Assembly: GCF_004345825.1 (NCBI RefSeq)
Contig: NZ_SLXM01000003.1
Span: 124,001-188,000 of the forward strand
DNA from: Tenacibaculum skagerrakense
GTDB taxonomy: Bacteria > Bacteroidota > Bacteroidia > Flavobacteriales > Flavobacteriaceae
Direction of reading: 5' to 3'
Length of the DNA stretch: 64,000 nucleotides
The notes beneath the pieces are model-generated. The model saw nothing but the letters and a program-made list of their open reading frames with translations. It was not told the DNA's origin and searched no databases. A program made the translations under genes and the position numbers. Shown piece by piece: positions 18,424-27,298 of this stretch. Each line of letters opens with the position of its first letter. The first letter of the stretch is position 1.

Positions 18424-18783
18424 CTACTTAACAAATACTTTATCAATAGTAGCTGTACTGTCGCAACGAATTACATATAAATCTAACTTTTCGCTAGTTA
18501 CATAATACTCGGCACAAGGTCGCTTACGTGGCTTGCTTTTTCCAAACGAAACATCTCCTTTTTTAAGGATATAAGAAATTTGAGCAGTATCTATCTTGTG
18601 AAGTTGCATAGTGTTTTGAGCCTCTTCTGAGAACAAACGTTTTTTAATACGAATGCTTTTTAAAGTACGAGCATCCATTCCATAGTCAAAAGTAACTTTT
18701 TTATTCTTCCAGAAAAAAGCAACTGCTAAAGTTCCTAATGCTACACCAACCATATAAAAACCTATTCTCTTAAGTAATTGCAT
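18424..18783 (-). CDS. DUF4258-type membrane-anchored protein
   Basis: 119 residues. An N-terminal membrane anchor (about 6-26) is followed by a small soluble domain with TLKSIRIKKRLFSEEAQ and a Cys/Arg-rich stretch (PRKRPCAEYYVTSEKLD). It resembles the DUF4258 group of small proteins, which has no established function. It lies about 40 bp downstream of ald on the minus strand and is convergent with the DUF1801 gene. Confidence 0.7.
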   Translation of the reverse strand: MQLLKRIGFYMVGVALGTLAVAFFWKNKKVTFDYGMDARTLKSIRIKKRLFSEEAQNTMQLHKIDTAQISYILKKGDVSFGKSKPRKRPCAEYYVTSEKLDLYVIRCDSTATIDKVFVK

Positions 18784-18824
18784 TGTTTAAATTTTGCTTC
18801 AAAAATACTTAAAAAAGTAGATAA

Positions 18825-20018
18825 TTATAAAATTAGTAAGTTAATATCTCTGTAAGGTAAGTCAAACCAATCAGCAACAGTCCTGTTAGTTAAAACTCCA
18901 TGATAAAAATACATACCATTACGTAAGCTTTTATCAAAACGAGCAGCGTTTTCAAAGCCTCCTTCTTCAGCGATATTTAGTAAATAAGGAGTTAAAATAT
19001 TACTTATAGATACAGATGCAGTTCTTGAATATCTAGAAGGTATGTTAGGAACGCAATAATGAATAATATCGTGTTTTAAAAATGTAGGTTTACTATGTGT
19101 GGTAACCTCAGAAGTTTCAAAACAACCTCCACGATCAATACAAACATCAACAATAACCGCTCCTGCCTTCATTTTTTCAATCATAACTTCTGTAACTACA
19201 ATAGGCGATCTGTCAATTCCACGAATAGCACCAATAGCAACATCACAACGCATTAATGCTTTTAATAAAGATTTTGGCTGTAATGTAGAAGTATAAATCT
19301 GACCTGGAATTGTTTCTTGTAAATGACGTAATTTGGATACTGAATTATCAAAAACTTTGATTCTTGCTCCTAAACCAATAGCTGCTTTTGCTGCACATTT
19401 CCCTACAGTTCCAGCACCTAAAATAACTACATCAGTAGGAGGTACACCACTAATATTACCTAAAAGTAATCCGTTACCACCACCAACTGTGGTCATATGT
19501 TCCGCTGCAATATGCATAGCTGCCGCTCCTGCAATTTCACTTAATGATTTTAAGATAGGAAACACCCCATCTTCATCTTTTATATAATCGTAAGCAATAG
19601 CCGTAATTCTTTTTTTAGCAAGAGCTTTGAAATATTGCTTGTCTTGTGTTTTTAATTGTAATGCAGAAATTAAAAAAGCTTGAGGATTCATTAGTTTTAT
19701 TTCATCTAATGAAGGTGGTTCTACTTTTACAATTAAGTTACAACCATATACTTCTTTTACATCATATGAAATTTTTGCACCGGCTTCAGAATATTCTCTA
19801 TCTGAATAATGAGCGCCCTCTCCTGCAGAAGTTTCCACAACAACTCTGTGGCCATGAGCTACTAAGGCAGCTACGGCATCTGGTGTTAGACTTATTCTCT
19901 TTTCTTCAAAATAGGTTTCTTTTGGTAATCCTATAAATAATTCACCTTTTTGCTTTTTAATTTCAAGCATTTCAGGTTGTGGAAGTAATTGTTCTTTGGT
20001 AAAAGGAGATAAGCCCAT
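18825..20018 (-). CDS. ald: Alanine dehydrogenase
   Basis: A 397-residue NAD-dependent enzyme interconverting alanine with pyruvate and ammonia. The N-terminal domain carries GLPKETYFEEKRISLTPDAV and a conserved Lys in IVKVEPP; the Rossmann domain shows VVILGAGTVGKCAAKAA; the catalytic-side segment has VDVCIDRGGCFETS and HYCVPNIPSRYSRTAS. It is about 25 residues longer at the N-terminus than the classic 370-residue Ald, as in related Bacteroidota. It follows tsaE by 5 bp and belongs to the porX-tsaE-ald run. Confidence 0.9.
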   Translation of the reverse strand: MGLSPFTKEQLLPQPEMLEIKKQKGELFIGLPKETYFEEKRISLTPDAVAALVAHGHRVVVETSAGEGAHYSDREYSEAGAKISYDVKEVYGCNLIVKVEPPSLDEIKLMNPQAFLISALQLKTQDKQYFKALAKKRITAIAYDYIKDEDGVFPILKSLSEIAGAAAMHIAAEHMTTVGGGNGLLLGNISGVPPTDVVILGAGTVGKCAAKAAIGLGARIKVFDNSVSKLRHLQETIPGQIYTSTLQPKSLLKALMRCDVAIGAIRGIDRSPIVVTEVMIEKMKAGAVIVDVCIDRGGCFETSEVTTHSKPTFLKHDIIHYCVPNIPSRYSRTASVSISNILTPYLLNIAEEGGFENAARFDKSLRNGMYFYHGVLTNRTVADWFDLPYRDINLLIL

Positions 20019-20023
20019 TTATT

Positions 20024-20431
20024 TTATTTGAGTTGAATATTTCTAAGGTTGTTGGCTGTTAATTTAATATGAATATTAACAGAATTTAAAGGTACTAAAT
20101 TTTTAATATTTTCTGGCCATTCAATCAAACACCAATTATTACTATCTAAATAATCTTCCACTCCCATATCCAAAGCTTCTTCTTCATCTTTTATTCTGTA
20201 GAAATCGAAGTGATAAATAGTTTCTCCAGTAGAAGTTATATATTCGTTAACTAATGAAAATGTAGGAGAGCTAATAGTGTCTTGAACTCCTAATGAAGCA
20301 CAAATTTCTTTTATTAAGGTAGTTTTTCCAACCCCCATCTCACCATTAAATAATAGTATTTTATGCTTTGAAGTTTTTATTACTTCCTCAGCAATTTCTC
20401 TAATTTGACTTAAAGAATAATCCTTATTCAT
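20024..20431 (-). CDS. tsaE: tRNA threonylcarbamoyladenosine biosynthesis ATPase TsaE
   Basis: 135 residues. The P-loop reads NGEMGVGKTTL near residue 30, with SSPTFSLVNEY and the closing FDFYRIKDEEE and CLIEWPEN motifs, all characteristic of TsaE (YjeE). TsaE drives the TsaBD-catalysed t6A37 modification of ANN-decoding tRNAs. It lies between porX (9 bp upstream) and ald (5 bp downstream), so the three are probably one transcript. Confidence 0.94.
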   Translation of the reverse strand: MNKDYSLSQIREIAEEVIKTSKHKILLFNGEMGVGKTTLIKEICASLGVQDTISSPTFSLVNEYITSTGETIYHFDFYRIKDEEEALDMGVEDYLDSNNWCLIEWPENIKNLVPLNSVNIHIKLTANNLRNIQLK

Positions 20432-20440
20432 AAAACAAAA

Positions 20441-21988
20441 CTATTTAGTATTATAAATAGCGCAAGGTATGATAATTTCTTCTAAAGAAATACCTCCATG
20501 TTGGTAAGTATTTTTGTAATATTTAACAAAATGATTGTAGTTATTTGGATAGGCAAAAAACAAGTCTTCTTTAGCGAAAATAAAAGGACTGTTGATGGTT
20601 ATACTAGGTAAGAAAATATCTTTTGGATTTTTTACGGCATAAACATCTTTTTCTTCATACGACAAACTTCGACCTGTTTTATATCGTAAGTTGGCGCTAA
20701 TATTTTTATCTCCAATTACTTTAGTAGGATTGTTACAATTAATAGTTCCGTGATCTGTAGTAATGATTAATTTTTGTCCTAATTCTTTAGCTTTTTGAAT
20801 AATAGATAATAAAGGTGAATTTTTAAACCAACTAACCGTTAATGATCTGTATGCTTTATCATCTCCAACCAACTCTTTAATAACTTCCATTTCAGTTTTG
20901 GCGTGAGAAAGCATATCAACAAAGTTATAAACTACTACTGTTAAATCGTTTTGTTTTGTACTGTTGTAGTTTTCTTCTAAATCTTTTCCATTCTTTAAAG
21001 ATGTAATCTTGTAGTATTCGTGTTTAAGATTTAGGTTAAGTCGTTTAATTTGCTCAGCTAAAAATTCTGCTTCAAACAAGTTTTTACCACCTTCATCAAT
21101 ATCATTCTTCCAATAGTTTGGGTGTCTTTTTTCCATTTCAGAAGGCATTAAACCAGAAAAAATAGCATTTCTAGCGTACTGTGTAGCTGTTGGAAGTATA
21201 CTAAAATAAGAGTGTTCTGCTTCTAATTTGTAATGTTCATTAATATAAGGTTCTAGAACTCTAAACTGATCATATCGTAAGTTATCAATTATTACCCATA
21301 GAGTCCCATTGTTTTTATCCAAATTAGGAACAACATAATCCTTAAAAAGAGTATGAGACATGGTAGGTTTGTCATCGCTTGTGAGCCAATCTTGATAATT
21401 GTTTTTAATGAATTTAAAGAAATGAGTGTTGGCTTCGGACTTTTGACTTTCCAGAATTTCTAACATCCCAGAATCGTTTATGTCTTCAAGTTCTAGTTCC
21501 CAGTGAACAAGCCTTTTATATAAATCAACCCATTCTTCATAGGTGTTTACCATCGATAAATCCATTGCTATTTTTCTGAATTCTTGTTGGTAATTATGAG
21601 TTGTTTTCTCAGAAATAAGGCGCGAGTGGTCTAAGTTTTTTTTAAGACTTAAAAGAATCTGATTTGGGTTAACAGGCTTTATTAAATAGTCAGCAATTTT
21701 AGAACCAATAGCTTCTTCCATTATAAATTCTTCTTCGCTTTTTGTAATCATTACTATAGGAAGGTTAGGTCGTTGCTGCTTAATTTGATTAAGTGTTTCC
21801 AACCCTGATATACCTGGCATATTTTCATCTAAAAAAACAATGTCGAAGCTTTCTTCTTTAACTAAATCAACAGCGTCTGCACCATTAGTACATGTTTGTA
21901 TAGTGTAATTTTTTTGTTCTAAAAAGAGTATATGTGGTTTAAGTAAATCGATTTCATCATCAACCCAAAGGATGTCTATTTTTCTCAT
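20441..21988 (-). CDS. porX: PorX-type response regulator with PglZ domain (T9SS regulator)
   Basis: 515 residues. A receiver domain (about 1-120) has acidic residues DD at 10-11, the phosphoacceptor Asp54 in VFLDENMPG and Lys104 in YLIKPVN. A helical linker is followed by a C-terminal PglZ/alkaline-phosphatase-like domain with WVIIDNLRYDQFR, the Thr of LPTATQYARN, YNFVDMLSHAKTEME and TTDHGTINCNNP. This architecture is that of PorX, which with PorY and SigP controls type IX secretion genes in Porphyromonas and gliding flavobacteria. Two probable T9SS cargo genes lie elsewhere in the window. First gene of a run with tsaE and ald. Confidence 0.92.
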   Translation of the reverse strand: MRKIDILWVDDEIDLLKPHILFLEQKNYTIQTCTNGADAVDLVKEESFDIVFLDENMPGISGLETLNQIKQQRPNLPIVMITKSEEEFIMEEAIGSKIADYLIKPVNPNQILLSLKKNLDHSRLISEKTTHNYQQEFRKIAMDLSMVNTYEEWVDLYKRLVHWELELEDINDSGMLEILESQKSEANTHFFKFIKNNYQDWLTSDDKPTMSHTLFKDYVVPNLDKNNGTLWVIIDNLRYDQFRVLEPYINEHYKLEAEHSYFSILPTATQYARNAIFSGLMPSEMEKRHPNYWKNDIDEGGKNLFEAEFLAEQIKRLNLNLKHEYYKITSLKNGKDLEENYNSTKQNDLTVVVYNFVDMLSHAKTEMEVIKELVGDDKAYRSLTVSWFKNSPLLSIIQKAKELGQKLIITTDHGTINCNNPTKVIGDKNISANLRYKTGRSLSYEEKDVYAVKNPKDIFLPSITINSPFIFAKEDLFFAYPNNYNHFVKYYKNTYQHGGISLEEIIIPCAIYNTK

Positions 21989-22146
21989 AAGTGTATTTTA
22001 CAAAAAATCAACGAACAAAAAATTCGTTTAGTGTAAAAGAACAAAAAAATTACTTTTCATTTCTAAAGATTTTACTAAAGTTAGTTTTTACTCAATGTTT
22101 TATTTTAAAATAAACCTAATAATTTAAAAAAGCTTTAATAATTGGT

Positions 22147-22154
22147 TACTTTTG
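22147..22154 (+). promoter_or_regulatory. Predicted -7 element upstream of the HD-domain gene
   Basis: TACTTTTG fits TAnnTTTG exactly, 29 bp before the TTG start. No clear -33 TTG lies at the usual spacing. Confidence 0.5.
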
Positions 22155-22183
22155 TTAAGTAAATAGATAATAAACAATACATA

Positions 22184-23413
22184 TTGACTACTTCTAAAAC
22201 GAATAAACTTAAAATACTTAATGATCCTATTTATGGATTAATTTCGATACCAAATTCTCTTATTTTTGATATTATAGAGCATCGTTACTTTCAAAGATTG
22301 CGAAGAGTAACTCAAATGGGGCTTACTAATTTAGTATATCCAGGAGCAAATCATACACGGTTTCATCATGCAATCGGGTGTATGCACTTAATGCAAAAAG
22401 CTGTTCATATTTTAAGAACCAAGAATGTGGCTATTTCAGAAGATGAAGCAACCGCATTAAGTATTGCTATTTTATTACACGATATCGGTCATGGAGCTTT
22501 TTCACATGCGCTAGAATACAGTATAGTAAATGGAATTACTCATGAGGAGATTTCGTTATTATTCATGAAAAAACTAAACGAAGAGTTTAATGGACAGTTA
22601 AGTTTAGCAATAGATATTTTTGAAGGAAAGTATGAAAGAAAATTTTTCAGTCAATTAATTTCGAGTCAATTAGATGTTGATAGGCTAGATTATTTAAAAA
22701 GAGATAGTTTTTATACTGGAGTTACCGAAGGAAATATTTCATCAGATCGATTAATAACTATGATGAATGTTAAAGATGATGAATTAGTTATAGAACAAAA
22801 AGGAATCTATTCTGTAGAAAAGTTTTTGATAGCAAGACGTTTAATGTATTGGCAAGTATATTTACATAAAACATCTTTGTCAGCCGAAACATTGCTAGTT
22901 AAAGTATTACAACGAGCGAAAGAACTAGCAAAAAACGGAGAAGATTTATTTACAACAGACTCATTAAAATATTTTCTTTACAATACGGTAACGCGTGAAA
23001 GTTTTGATGATACAGCACTAGAAGTTTTTTCAAGGTTAGATGATTATGACGTGTTTACTTCCATTAAGCAATGGTGCTCGCATCCTGATTTTGTGCTTTC
23101 TAATCTATCCAAAATGATTATTCAAAGAAAGTTATTCGGGATTGAAATTCAAGATGAGCCTTTTTCCGAAAAGAAAATAGACAAACTGAAAAGTTATTTA
23201 ATTAACTCGTTAAATATTCCTGAGGAACATATTGATTATTTTATTTTTTTAGATACGGCTTCTAATCATGCATACAACGCTGAAAAGCCAATAAAAATAC
23301 TTACAAAAAAAGGGAAGATTAAAGATATCGTAAAGGCTTCTGACCATCTAAACTTAAAGAGTTTATCTAAACCAGTAGTAAAATACTATTGTTGTTATCC
23401 GAAGAAATTTTAG
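22184..23413 (+). CDS. HD-domain phosphohydrolase, TTG start
   Basis: A 409-residue protein of the dNTP triphosphohydrolase-like HD superfamily. Metal ligands are visible in FHHAIGCMHLM (His near 61) and LLHDIGHGAFSHALE (His99-Asp100), and a further Asp in SSQLDVDRLDYLKRD. No ATG precedes the conserved start LKILNDPIYG within the frame, so TTG is the likely initiator; an exact -7 promoter element lies just upstream. The substrate is unknown. The gene opens the plus-strand run that continues with lipid A synthesis and is divergent from porX. Confidence 0.87.
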   Translation: MTTSKTNKLKILNDPIYGLISIPNSLIFDIIEHRYFQRLRRVTQMGLTNLVYPGANHTRFHHAIGCMHLMQKAVHILRTKNVAISEDEATALSIAILLHDIGHGAFSHALEYSIVNGITHEEISLLFMKKLNEEFNGQLSLAIDIFEGKYERKFFSQLISSQLDVDRLDYLKRDSFYTGVTEGNISSDRLITMMNVKDDELVIEQKGIYSVEKFLIARRLMYWQVYLHKTSLSAETLLVKVLQRAKELAKNGEDLFTTDSLKYFLYNTVTRESFDDTALEVFSRLDDYDVFTSIKQWCSHPDFVLSNLSKMIIQRKLFGIEIQDEPFSEKKIDKLKSYLINSLNIPEEHIDYFIFLDTASNHAYNAEKPIKILTKKGKIKDIVKASDHLNLKSLSKPVVKYYCCYPKKF

Positions 23414-23454
23414 TTGAGATCTAGTCGAAATTAACCTTAAACAAAAAAAATAAT

Positions 23455-23462
23455 TACTTTTG
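23455..23462 (+). promoter_or_regulatory. Predicted -7 element immediately before lpxD
   Basis: TACTTTTG matches TAnnTTTG exactly and ends only six bases before the lpxD ATG, so transcription from it would give a leaderless or near-leaderless mRNA. No convincing -33 TTG is present. Confidence 0.45.
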
Positions 23463-23468
23463 CAGGTA

Positions 23469-24509
23469 ATGAAATTCACAGCAAAACAGATAGCCGAGAT
23501 TTTACAAGGAGAAGTAGTAGGTAATCATGACGAGGAAGTATCTAAATTATCTAAGATAGAAGAGGGTGAAAAAGGTTCTTTAACATTTTTAGCAAACCCT
23601 AAATACAATTCGTACATATACACTACAAAAGCTTCTGTAACCATTGTAAATAATAGCTTTATTCCAGAAAAAGATTTGGAAACTACTTTAATAAAAGTAG
23701 AAGACGCTTATAAATCTTTTTCAACATTATTAGAGTATTACAATCAAGTTAAGAATAATAAAACGGGTAGAGAAGAACCTAATTTTATTTCTAAGTCTGC
23801 TTGTATTGGAGAGAATGAATACATTGGTGCGTTTTCATACATAGGTGAAAATGTTAGTATAGGTAGTAATGTGAAAATTTATCCTAATTCTTACATAGGA
23901 GATAATGTCACTATTGGAGATAATTGTATAATATTTGCAGGAGTTAAAATTTATTCTGAAACAGTTATTGGTAATAATTGTAAAATTCATTCAGGAAGCA
24001 TTATCGGCTCAGATGGATTTGGATTTGCGCCAGATGAAAATGGAGAATATAAGGCAGTACCTCAAACAGGTAATGTTATTATAGAGGATAACGTAGACAT
24101 TGGTTCTAACTCAACTATTGATAGAGCAACATTAGGGTCTACAGTTATCAGAAGAGGAGTAAAGTTAGATAACCAAATTCAAATAGCTCACAATGTTGAA
24201 ATAGGTAAGAATACTGTAATAGCTTCTCAAACCGGAATAGCAGGTTCAACAAAAGTTGGTGAAAACTGTATGATTGGTGGACAAGTTGGAATTGTAGGTC
24301 ATATTTCAATTGGTAATAACGTTAAAATTCAGGCACAGTCTGGTATTGGAAGAAATTTAAAAGATGGTGAAGTAGTGCAAGGATCTCCTGCAATTGGTTA
24401 TTCAGATTTTAATAAATCCTACGTTCATTTTAAAAATTTACCGAAAACAATAACAACACTAAATAAAATAGAGAAAGAATTTAATTCTCTTAAAAACCGA
24501 AATGAGTAA
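23469..24509 (+). CDS. lpxD: UDP-3-O-(3-hydroxyacyl)glucosamine N-acyltransferase
   Basis: 346 residues from the ATG MKFTAKQIAEIL. The N-terminal uridine-binding domain (about 1-100) is followed by hexapeptide repeats forming a left-handed beta-helix (about 105-310). The catalytic-His segment IQIAHNVEIGKNT and the GSDGFGFAP and DRATLGSTVI loops are typical of LpxD, which adds the second 3-hydroxyacyl chain in lipid A synthesis. The frame also offers a TTG three codons upstream, but it lies inside the predicted promoter. It overlaps lpxC/fabZ by 8 bp, an operon with coupled translation. Confidence 0.93.
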   Translation: MKFTAKQIAEILQGEVVGNHDEEVSKLSKIEEGEKGSLTFLANPKYNSYIYTTKASVTIVNNSFIPEKDLETTLIKVEDAYKSFSTLLEYYNQVKNNKTGREEPNFISKSACIGENEYIGAFSYIGENVSIGSNVKIYPNSYIGDNVTIGDNCIIFAGVKIYSETVIGNNCKIHSGSIIGSDGFGFAPDENGEYKAVPQTGNVIIEDNVDIGSNSTIDRATLGSTVIRRGVKLDNQIQIAHNVEIGKNTVIASQTGIAGSTKVGENCMIGGQVGIVGHISIGNNVKIQAQSGIGRNLKDGEVVQGSPAIGYSDFNKSYVHFKNLPKTITTLNKIEKEFNSLKNRNE

Positions 24510-25893
24510 GAAACAAAATACCATTAAAAATGAAATTACATTATCAGGTGTAGGCTTACATACTGGTAACGAAGTTGTAATGACATTTAAACCTGCTCCT
24601 CCGAATCATGGTTTTGCTTTTAAAAGAGTAGATTTGGAAGGACAACCAATTATTGAGGCTAAAGCAGAGTATGTAACAGATACACAACGAGGCACAAATA
24701 TGGAGAAAAATGGAGTGCAAATTAACACTTCAGAACATGTTTTAGCTGCCGCTGTTGGACTTGATATTGATAATTTACTAATTGAAATCAATGCTTCTGA
24801 GCCTCCAATTATGGATGGATCTTCTAAATTCTTTATTGAAGCTTTAGAAAAAGCAGGAATAGAGGAACAAGATGCTGAAATTGAGGAATATATAGTTAAG
24901 GATATCATTTCTTATAAGGATGAAACTACTGGTAGTGAAATCATCTTAATGCCTTCCGATAAATACCAAGTAACTGCTATGGTAGATTTTGGTACAAAAG
25001 TATTAGGTACTCAAAATGCTACTTTAGAAAGGATTTCAGATTTTAAAGAAGAAATTTCTTCTGCTAGAACATTTAGTTTCCTTCACGAAATCGAAATGTT
25101 GTTAGAACATAACTTAATTAAAGGTGGTGATTTAAACAATGCCATTGTATATGTTGATAAAGAATTGTCTGAAGGAACAACAGAGAAACTAAAAAAGGCA
25201 TTCAATAAAGATAATATTAAGATTAAACCGAATGGAATTTTAGATAACCTAGAATTGCATTGGGCAAACGAAGCTGCAAGACATAAGTTGTTAGATGTTG
25301 TAGGTGATTTAGCATTAGTAGGAACTAGAATTAGAGGAAAGGTTATTGCTAATAAACCAGGACATTTAGTAAACACAACATTTGCTAAAAAATTAGCAAA
25401 AATCATAAAGATGGAGAAACGTAATAATGTTCCTTCTTATGATTTAAATCAGCCACCATTAATGGATATACATCAAATTATGGATGTATTACCTCACCGT
25501 CCTCCTTTCTTGTTAATAGATAGGATTATAGAACTTTCTGACAAGCACGTTGTTGGTATGAAAAATGTAACGATGAATGAAGACTTTTTCGTTGGACATT
25601 TCCCTGGAGCTCCTGTTATGCCTGGTGTTTTGCAAATTGAAGCAATGGCTCAAGCGGGTGGGGTTTTAGTATTAAAATCGGTGCCAGATCCAGAAAATTA
25701 CTTAACGTATTTTATGAAAATAGATAAGGTAAAATTCAAACAAAAAGTTTTACCTGGAGATACGTTAATATTTAAAAGTGAATTAATAACGCCAATTCGA
25801 AGAGGTATTGCTCATATGCAGGCCTATGCTTATGCAAACGGTAGACTTGTTGCAGAAGCTGAATTAATGGCCCAAATAAGTAAAGTAAAATAA
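24502..25893 (+). CDS. lpxC/fabZ: Bifunctional LpxC deacetylase / FabZ dehydratase
   Basis: A 463-residue fusion typical of Bacteroidota. The N-terminal LpxC half (about 1-305) has the zinc His in TSEHVLAAAVGLDIDN, the zinc HKLLD in WANEAARHKLLDVVGD and the catalytic His in KPGHLVN. The C-terminal FabZ half (about 318-463) has LPHRPPFLLIDRI and GHFPGAPVMPGVLQIEAMAQ with the catalytic His and Glu. LpxC commits UDP-acyl-GlcNAc to lipid A; FabZ dehydrates 3-hydroxyacyl-ACP for fatty-acid synthesis. The two compete for the same acyl pool, so a fusion could balance them (inference). It lies between lpxD and lpxA. Confidence 0.96.
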   Translation: MSKKQNTIKNEITLSGVGLHTGNEVVMTFKPAPPNHGFAFKRVDLEGQPIIEAKAEYVTDTQRGTNMEKNGVQINTSEHVLAAAVGLDIDNLLIEINASEPPIMDGSSKFFIEALEKAGIEEQDAEIEEYIVKDIISYKDETTGSEIILMPSDKYQVTAMVDFGTKVLGTQNATLERISDFKEEISSARTFSFLHEIEMLLEHNLIKGGDLNNAIVYVDKELSEGTTEKLKKAFNKDNIKIKPNGILDNLELHWANEAARHKLLDVVGDLALVGTRIRGKVIANKPGHLVNTTFAKKLAKIIKMEKRNNVPSYDLNQPPLMDIHQIMDVLPHRPPFLLIDRIIELSDKHVVGMKNVTMNEDFFVGHFPGAPVMPGVLQIEAMAQAGGVLVLKSVPDPENYLTYFMKIDKVKFKQKVLPGDTLIFKSELITPIRRGIAHMQAYAYANGRLVAEAELMAQISKVK

Positions 25894-25894
25894 T

Positions 25895-26680
25895 ATGAAT
25901 CAACCTCTAGCGTATGTACACCCACAAGCAAAAATTGCTAGAAATGTAGTAATTGAGCCATTTACCACAATTCATGCTAACGTAGAAATAGGTTCTGGAA
26001 CTTGGATTGGTTCTAATGTAACCATCATGGAAGGTGCCAGAATTGGTGAAAATTGTAGAATTTTCCCAGGTGCTGTTGTTTCTGCAATTCCTCAAGATTT
26101 AAAATTTAATGATGAGGAAACAACTGTTGAAATTGGTAATAATGTTACTATTAGAGAATGTGTAACGATTAATCGTGGTACTTCAGATAGGCATAGAACT
26201 GTTATCGGTGATAATTGTTTGATAATGGCTTATTGTCATATAGCACATGATTGTATCGTTGGTAAGAATTGTATTTTTTCAAATAATTCAACATTAGCAG
26301 GTCACGTAACAATCGGAGATAACGTTGTTTTGGCTGGTATGGTAGCTGTTCATCAATTTGCATCAGTAGGAAATCATGCATTCGTAACTGGTGGTTCATT
26401 AGTTAGAAAAGATGTTCCTCCATTTGTAAAAGCAGCAAGAGAGCCTTTATCTTATGTGGGTATTAATTCTATTGGATTAAGAAGAAGAGGATTTACAACT
26501 GAAAAGATTAGAGAAATACAAGATATTTACAGAATTCTATTTCAAAAGAATTATAACAATTCTCAAGCTATTGAGATTATCGAAGCCGAAATGGAAGCTA
26601 CTTCTGAGAGAGATGAAATTATACAGTTTATCAAAGACTCTCACAGAGGTATTATGAAAGGATATTACAATACAAATTAA
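25895..26680 (+). CDS. lpxA: UDP-N-acetylglucosamine acyltransferase
   Basis: A 261-residue left-handed beta-helix acyltransferase, first step of lipid A synthesis. Hexapeptide repeats span about 5-185. The catalytic His lies in MAYCHIAHDC, the substrate-binding part in AVHQFASVGNHAFVTGGS, and the C-terminal helical domain begins SYVGINSIGLRRRGF, all LpxA signatures. It begins one base after the lpxC/fabZ stop, so the operon continues. With lpxD and lpxC this gives the first three acylation and deacetylation steps in one place. Confidence 0.95.
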   Translation: MNQPLAYVHPQAKIARNVVIEPFTTIHANVEIGSGTWIGSNVTIMEGARIGENCRIFPGAVVSAIPQDLKFNDEETTVEIGNNVTIRECVTINRGTSDRHRTVIGDNCLIMAYCHIAHDCIVGKNCIFSNNSTLAGHVTIGDNVVLAGMVAVHQFASVGNHAFVTGGSLVRKDVPPFVKAAREPLSYVGINSIGLRRRGFTTEKIREIQDIYRILFQKNYNNSQAIEIIEAEMEATSERDEIIQFIKDSHRGIMKGYYNTN

Positions 26681-26689
26681 TTAAATATA

Positions 26690-27256
26690 ATGGCATCAAC
26701 TTCAGATATTAAGAAAGGACTATGTATAAAGTACAGTAGTGATATTTTTAAAGTTATTGAGTTTTTACATGTAAAACCAGGAAAAGGTCCTGCTTTTGTA
26801 AGAACTAAATTAAAAAGTGTAACAACAGGTAAAGTAATAGATAATACGTTTTCTGCTGGTCATAAAATAGAAGACGTTCGTGTTGAAACTCATAAATTTC
26901 AGTATTTATATGCTGAAGGAGATGATTTACACTTTATGAATACAGAAGATTACAATCAAATTACACTTCATAGAGATGTAGTAGACGGTTCTGAATTCAT
27001 GAAAGAAGGAGAGGTGGTTACAATACTTATAAACACAGAAGATAATATGCCTTTGTCGGTAGAAATGCCTTCACATGTTATTTTAGAAGTTACTCATGCA
27101 GAGCCAGGAGTAAAAGGAAATACAGCTACCAATGCTACTAAACCAGCTACGGTTGAAACAGGCGCAAGAGTAAATGTTCCTTTATTCATTAATGTTGGAG
27201 ACAAAATTAAGATTGATACTGAAAAAGGAGCTTATTCAGAAAGAATTAAGGAATAA
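26690..27256 (+). CDS. efp: Translation elongation factor P
   Basis: 188 residues with the three-domain EF-P layout. The KOW-like N-domain holds the loop HVKPGKGPAFVRTKLKS, whose Lys is the site that is modified in some bacteria. The OB domains include NTEDNMPLSVEMPSHV and the signature TNATKPATVETGARVNVPLFI near the C-terminus. EF-P relieves ribosome stalling at polyproline. It starts 9 bp after lpxA, a conserved placement in Bacteroidota, and is followed by a hairpin that probably acts as a terminator. Confidence 0.95.
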   Translation: MASTSDIKKGLCIKYSSDIFKVIEFLHVKPGKGPAFVRTKLKSVTTGKVIDNTFSAGHKIEDVRVETHKFQYLYAEGDDLHFMNTEDYNQITLHRDVVDGSEFMKEGEVVTILINTEDNMPLSVEMPSHVILEVTHAEPGVKGNTATNATKPATVETGARVNVPLFINVGDKIKIDTEKGAYSERIKE

Positions 27257-27271
27257 CTTTTTATAATTTTT

Positions 27272-27294
27272 ATCCCGCTAATGCGGGATTTTTT
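27272..27294 (+). terminator. Hairpin with T run between efp and second acyltransferase gene
   Basis: A 7-bp GC-rich stem (ATCCCGC with GCGGGAT), loop TAAT, then about five T. It ends only four bases before the next start codon, so it could be a partial terminator or a structured leader. Confidence 0.7.
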
Positions 27295-27298
27295 ATGT

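Noticed and set aside
19646..19936. 96-codon plus-strand frame inside ald
   Set aside because: Antisense to a well-conserved enzyme; Leu-rich composition typical of a shadow frame, no promoter.
26202..26399. 65-codon minus-strand frame inside lpxA
   Set aside because: Shadow of the hexapeptide-repeat gene; no start context.
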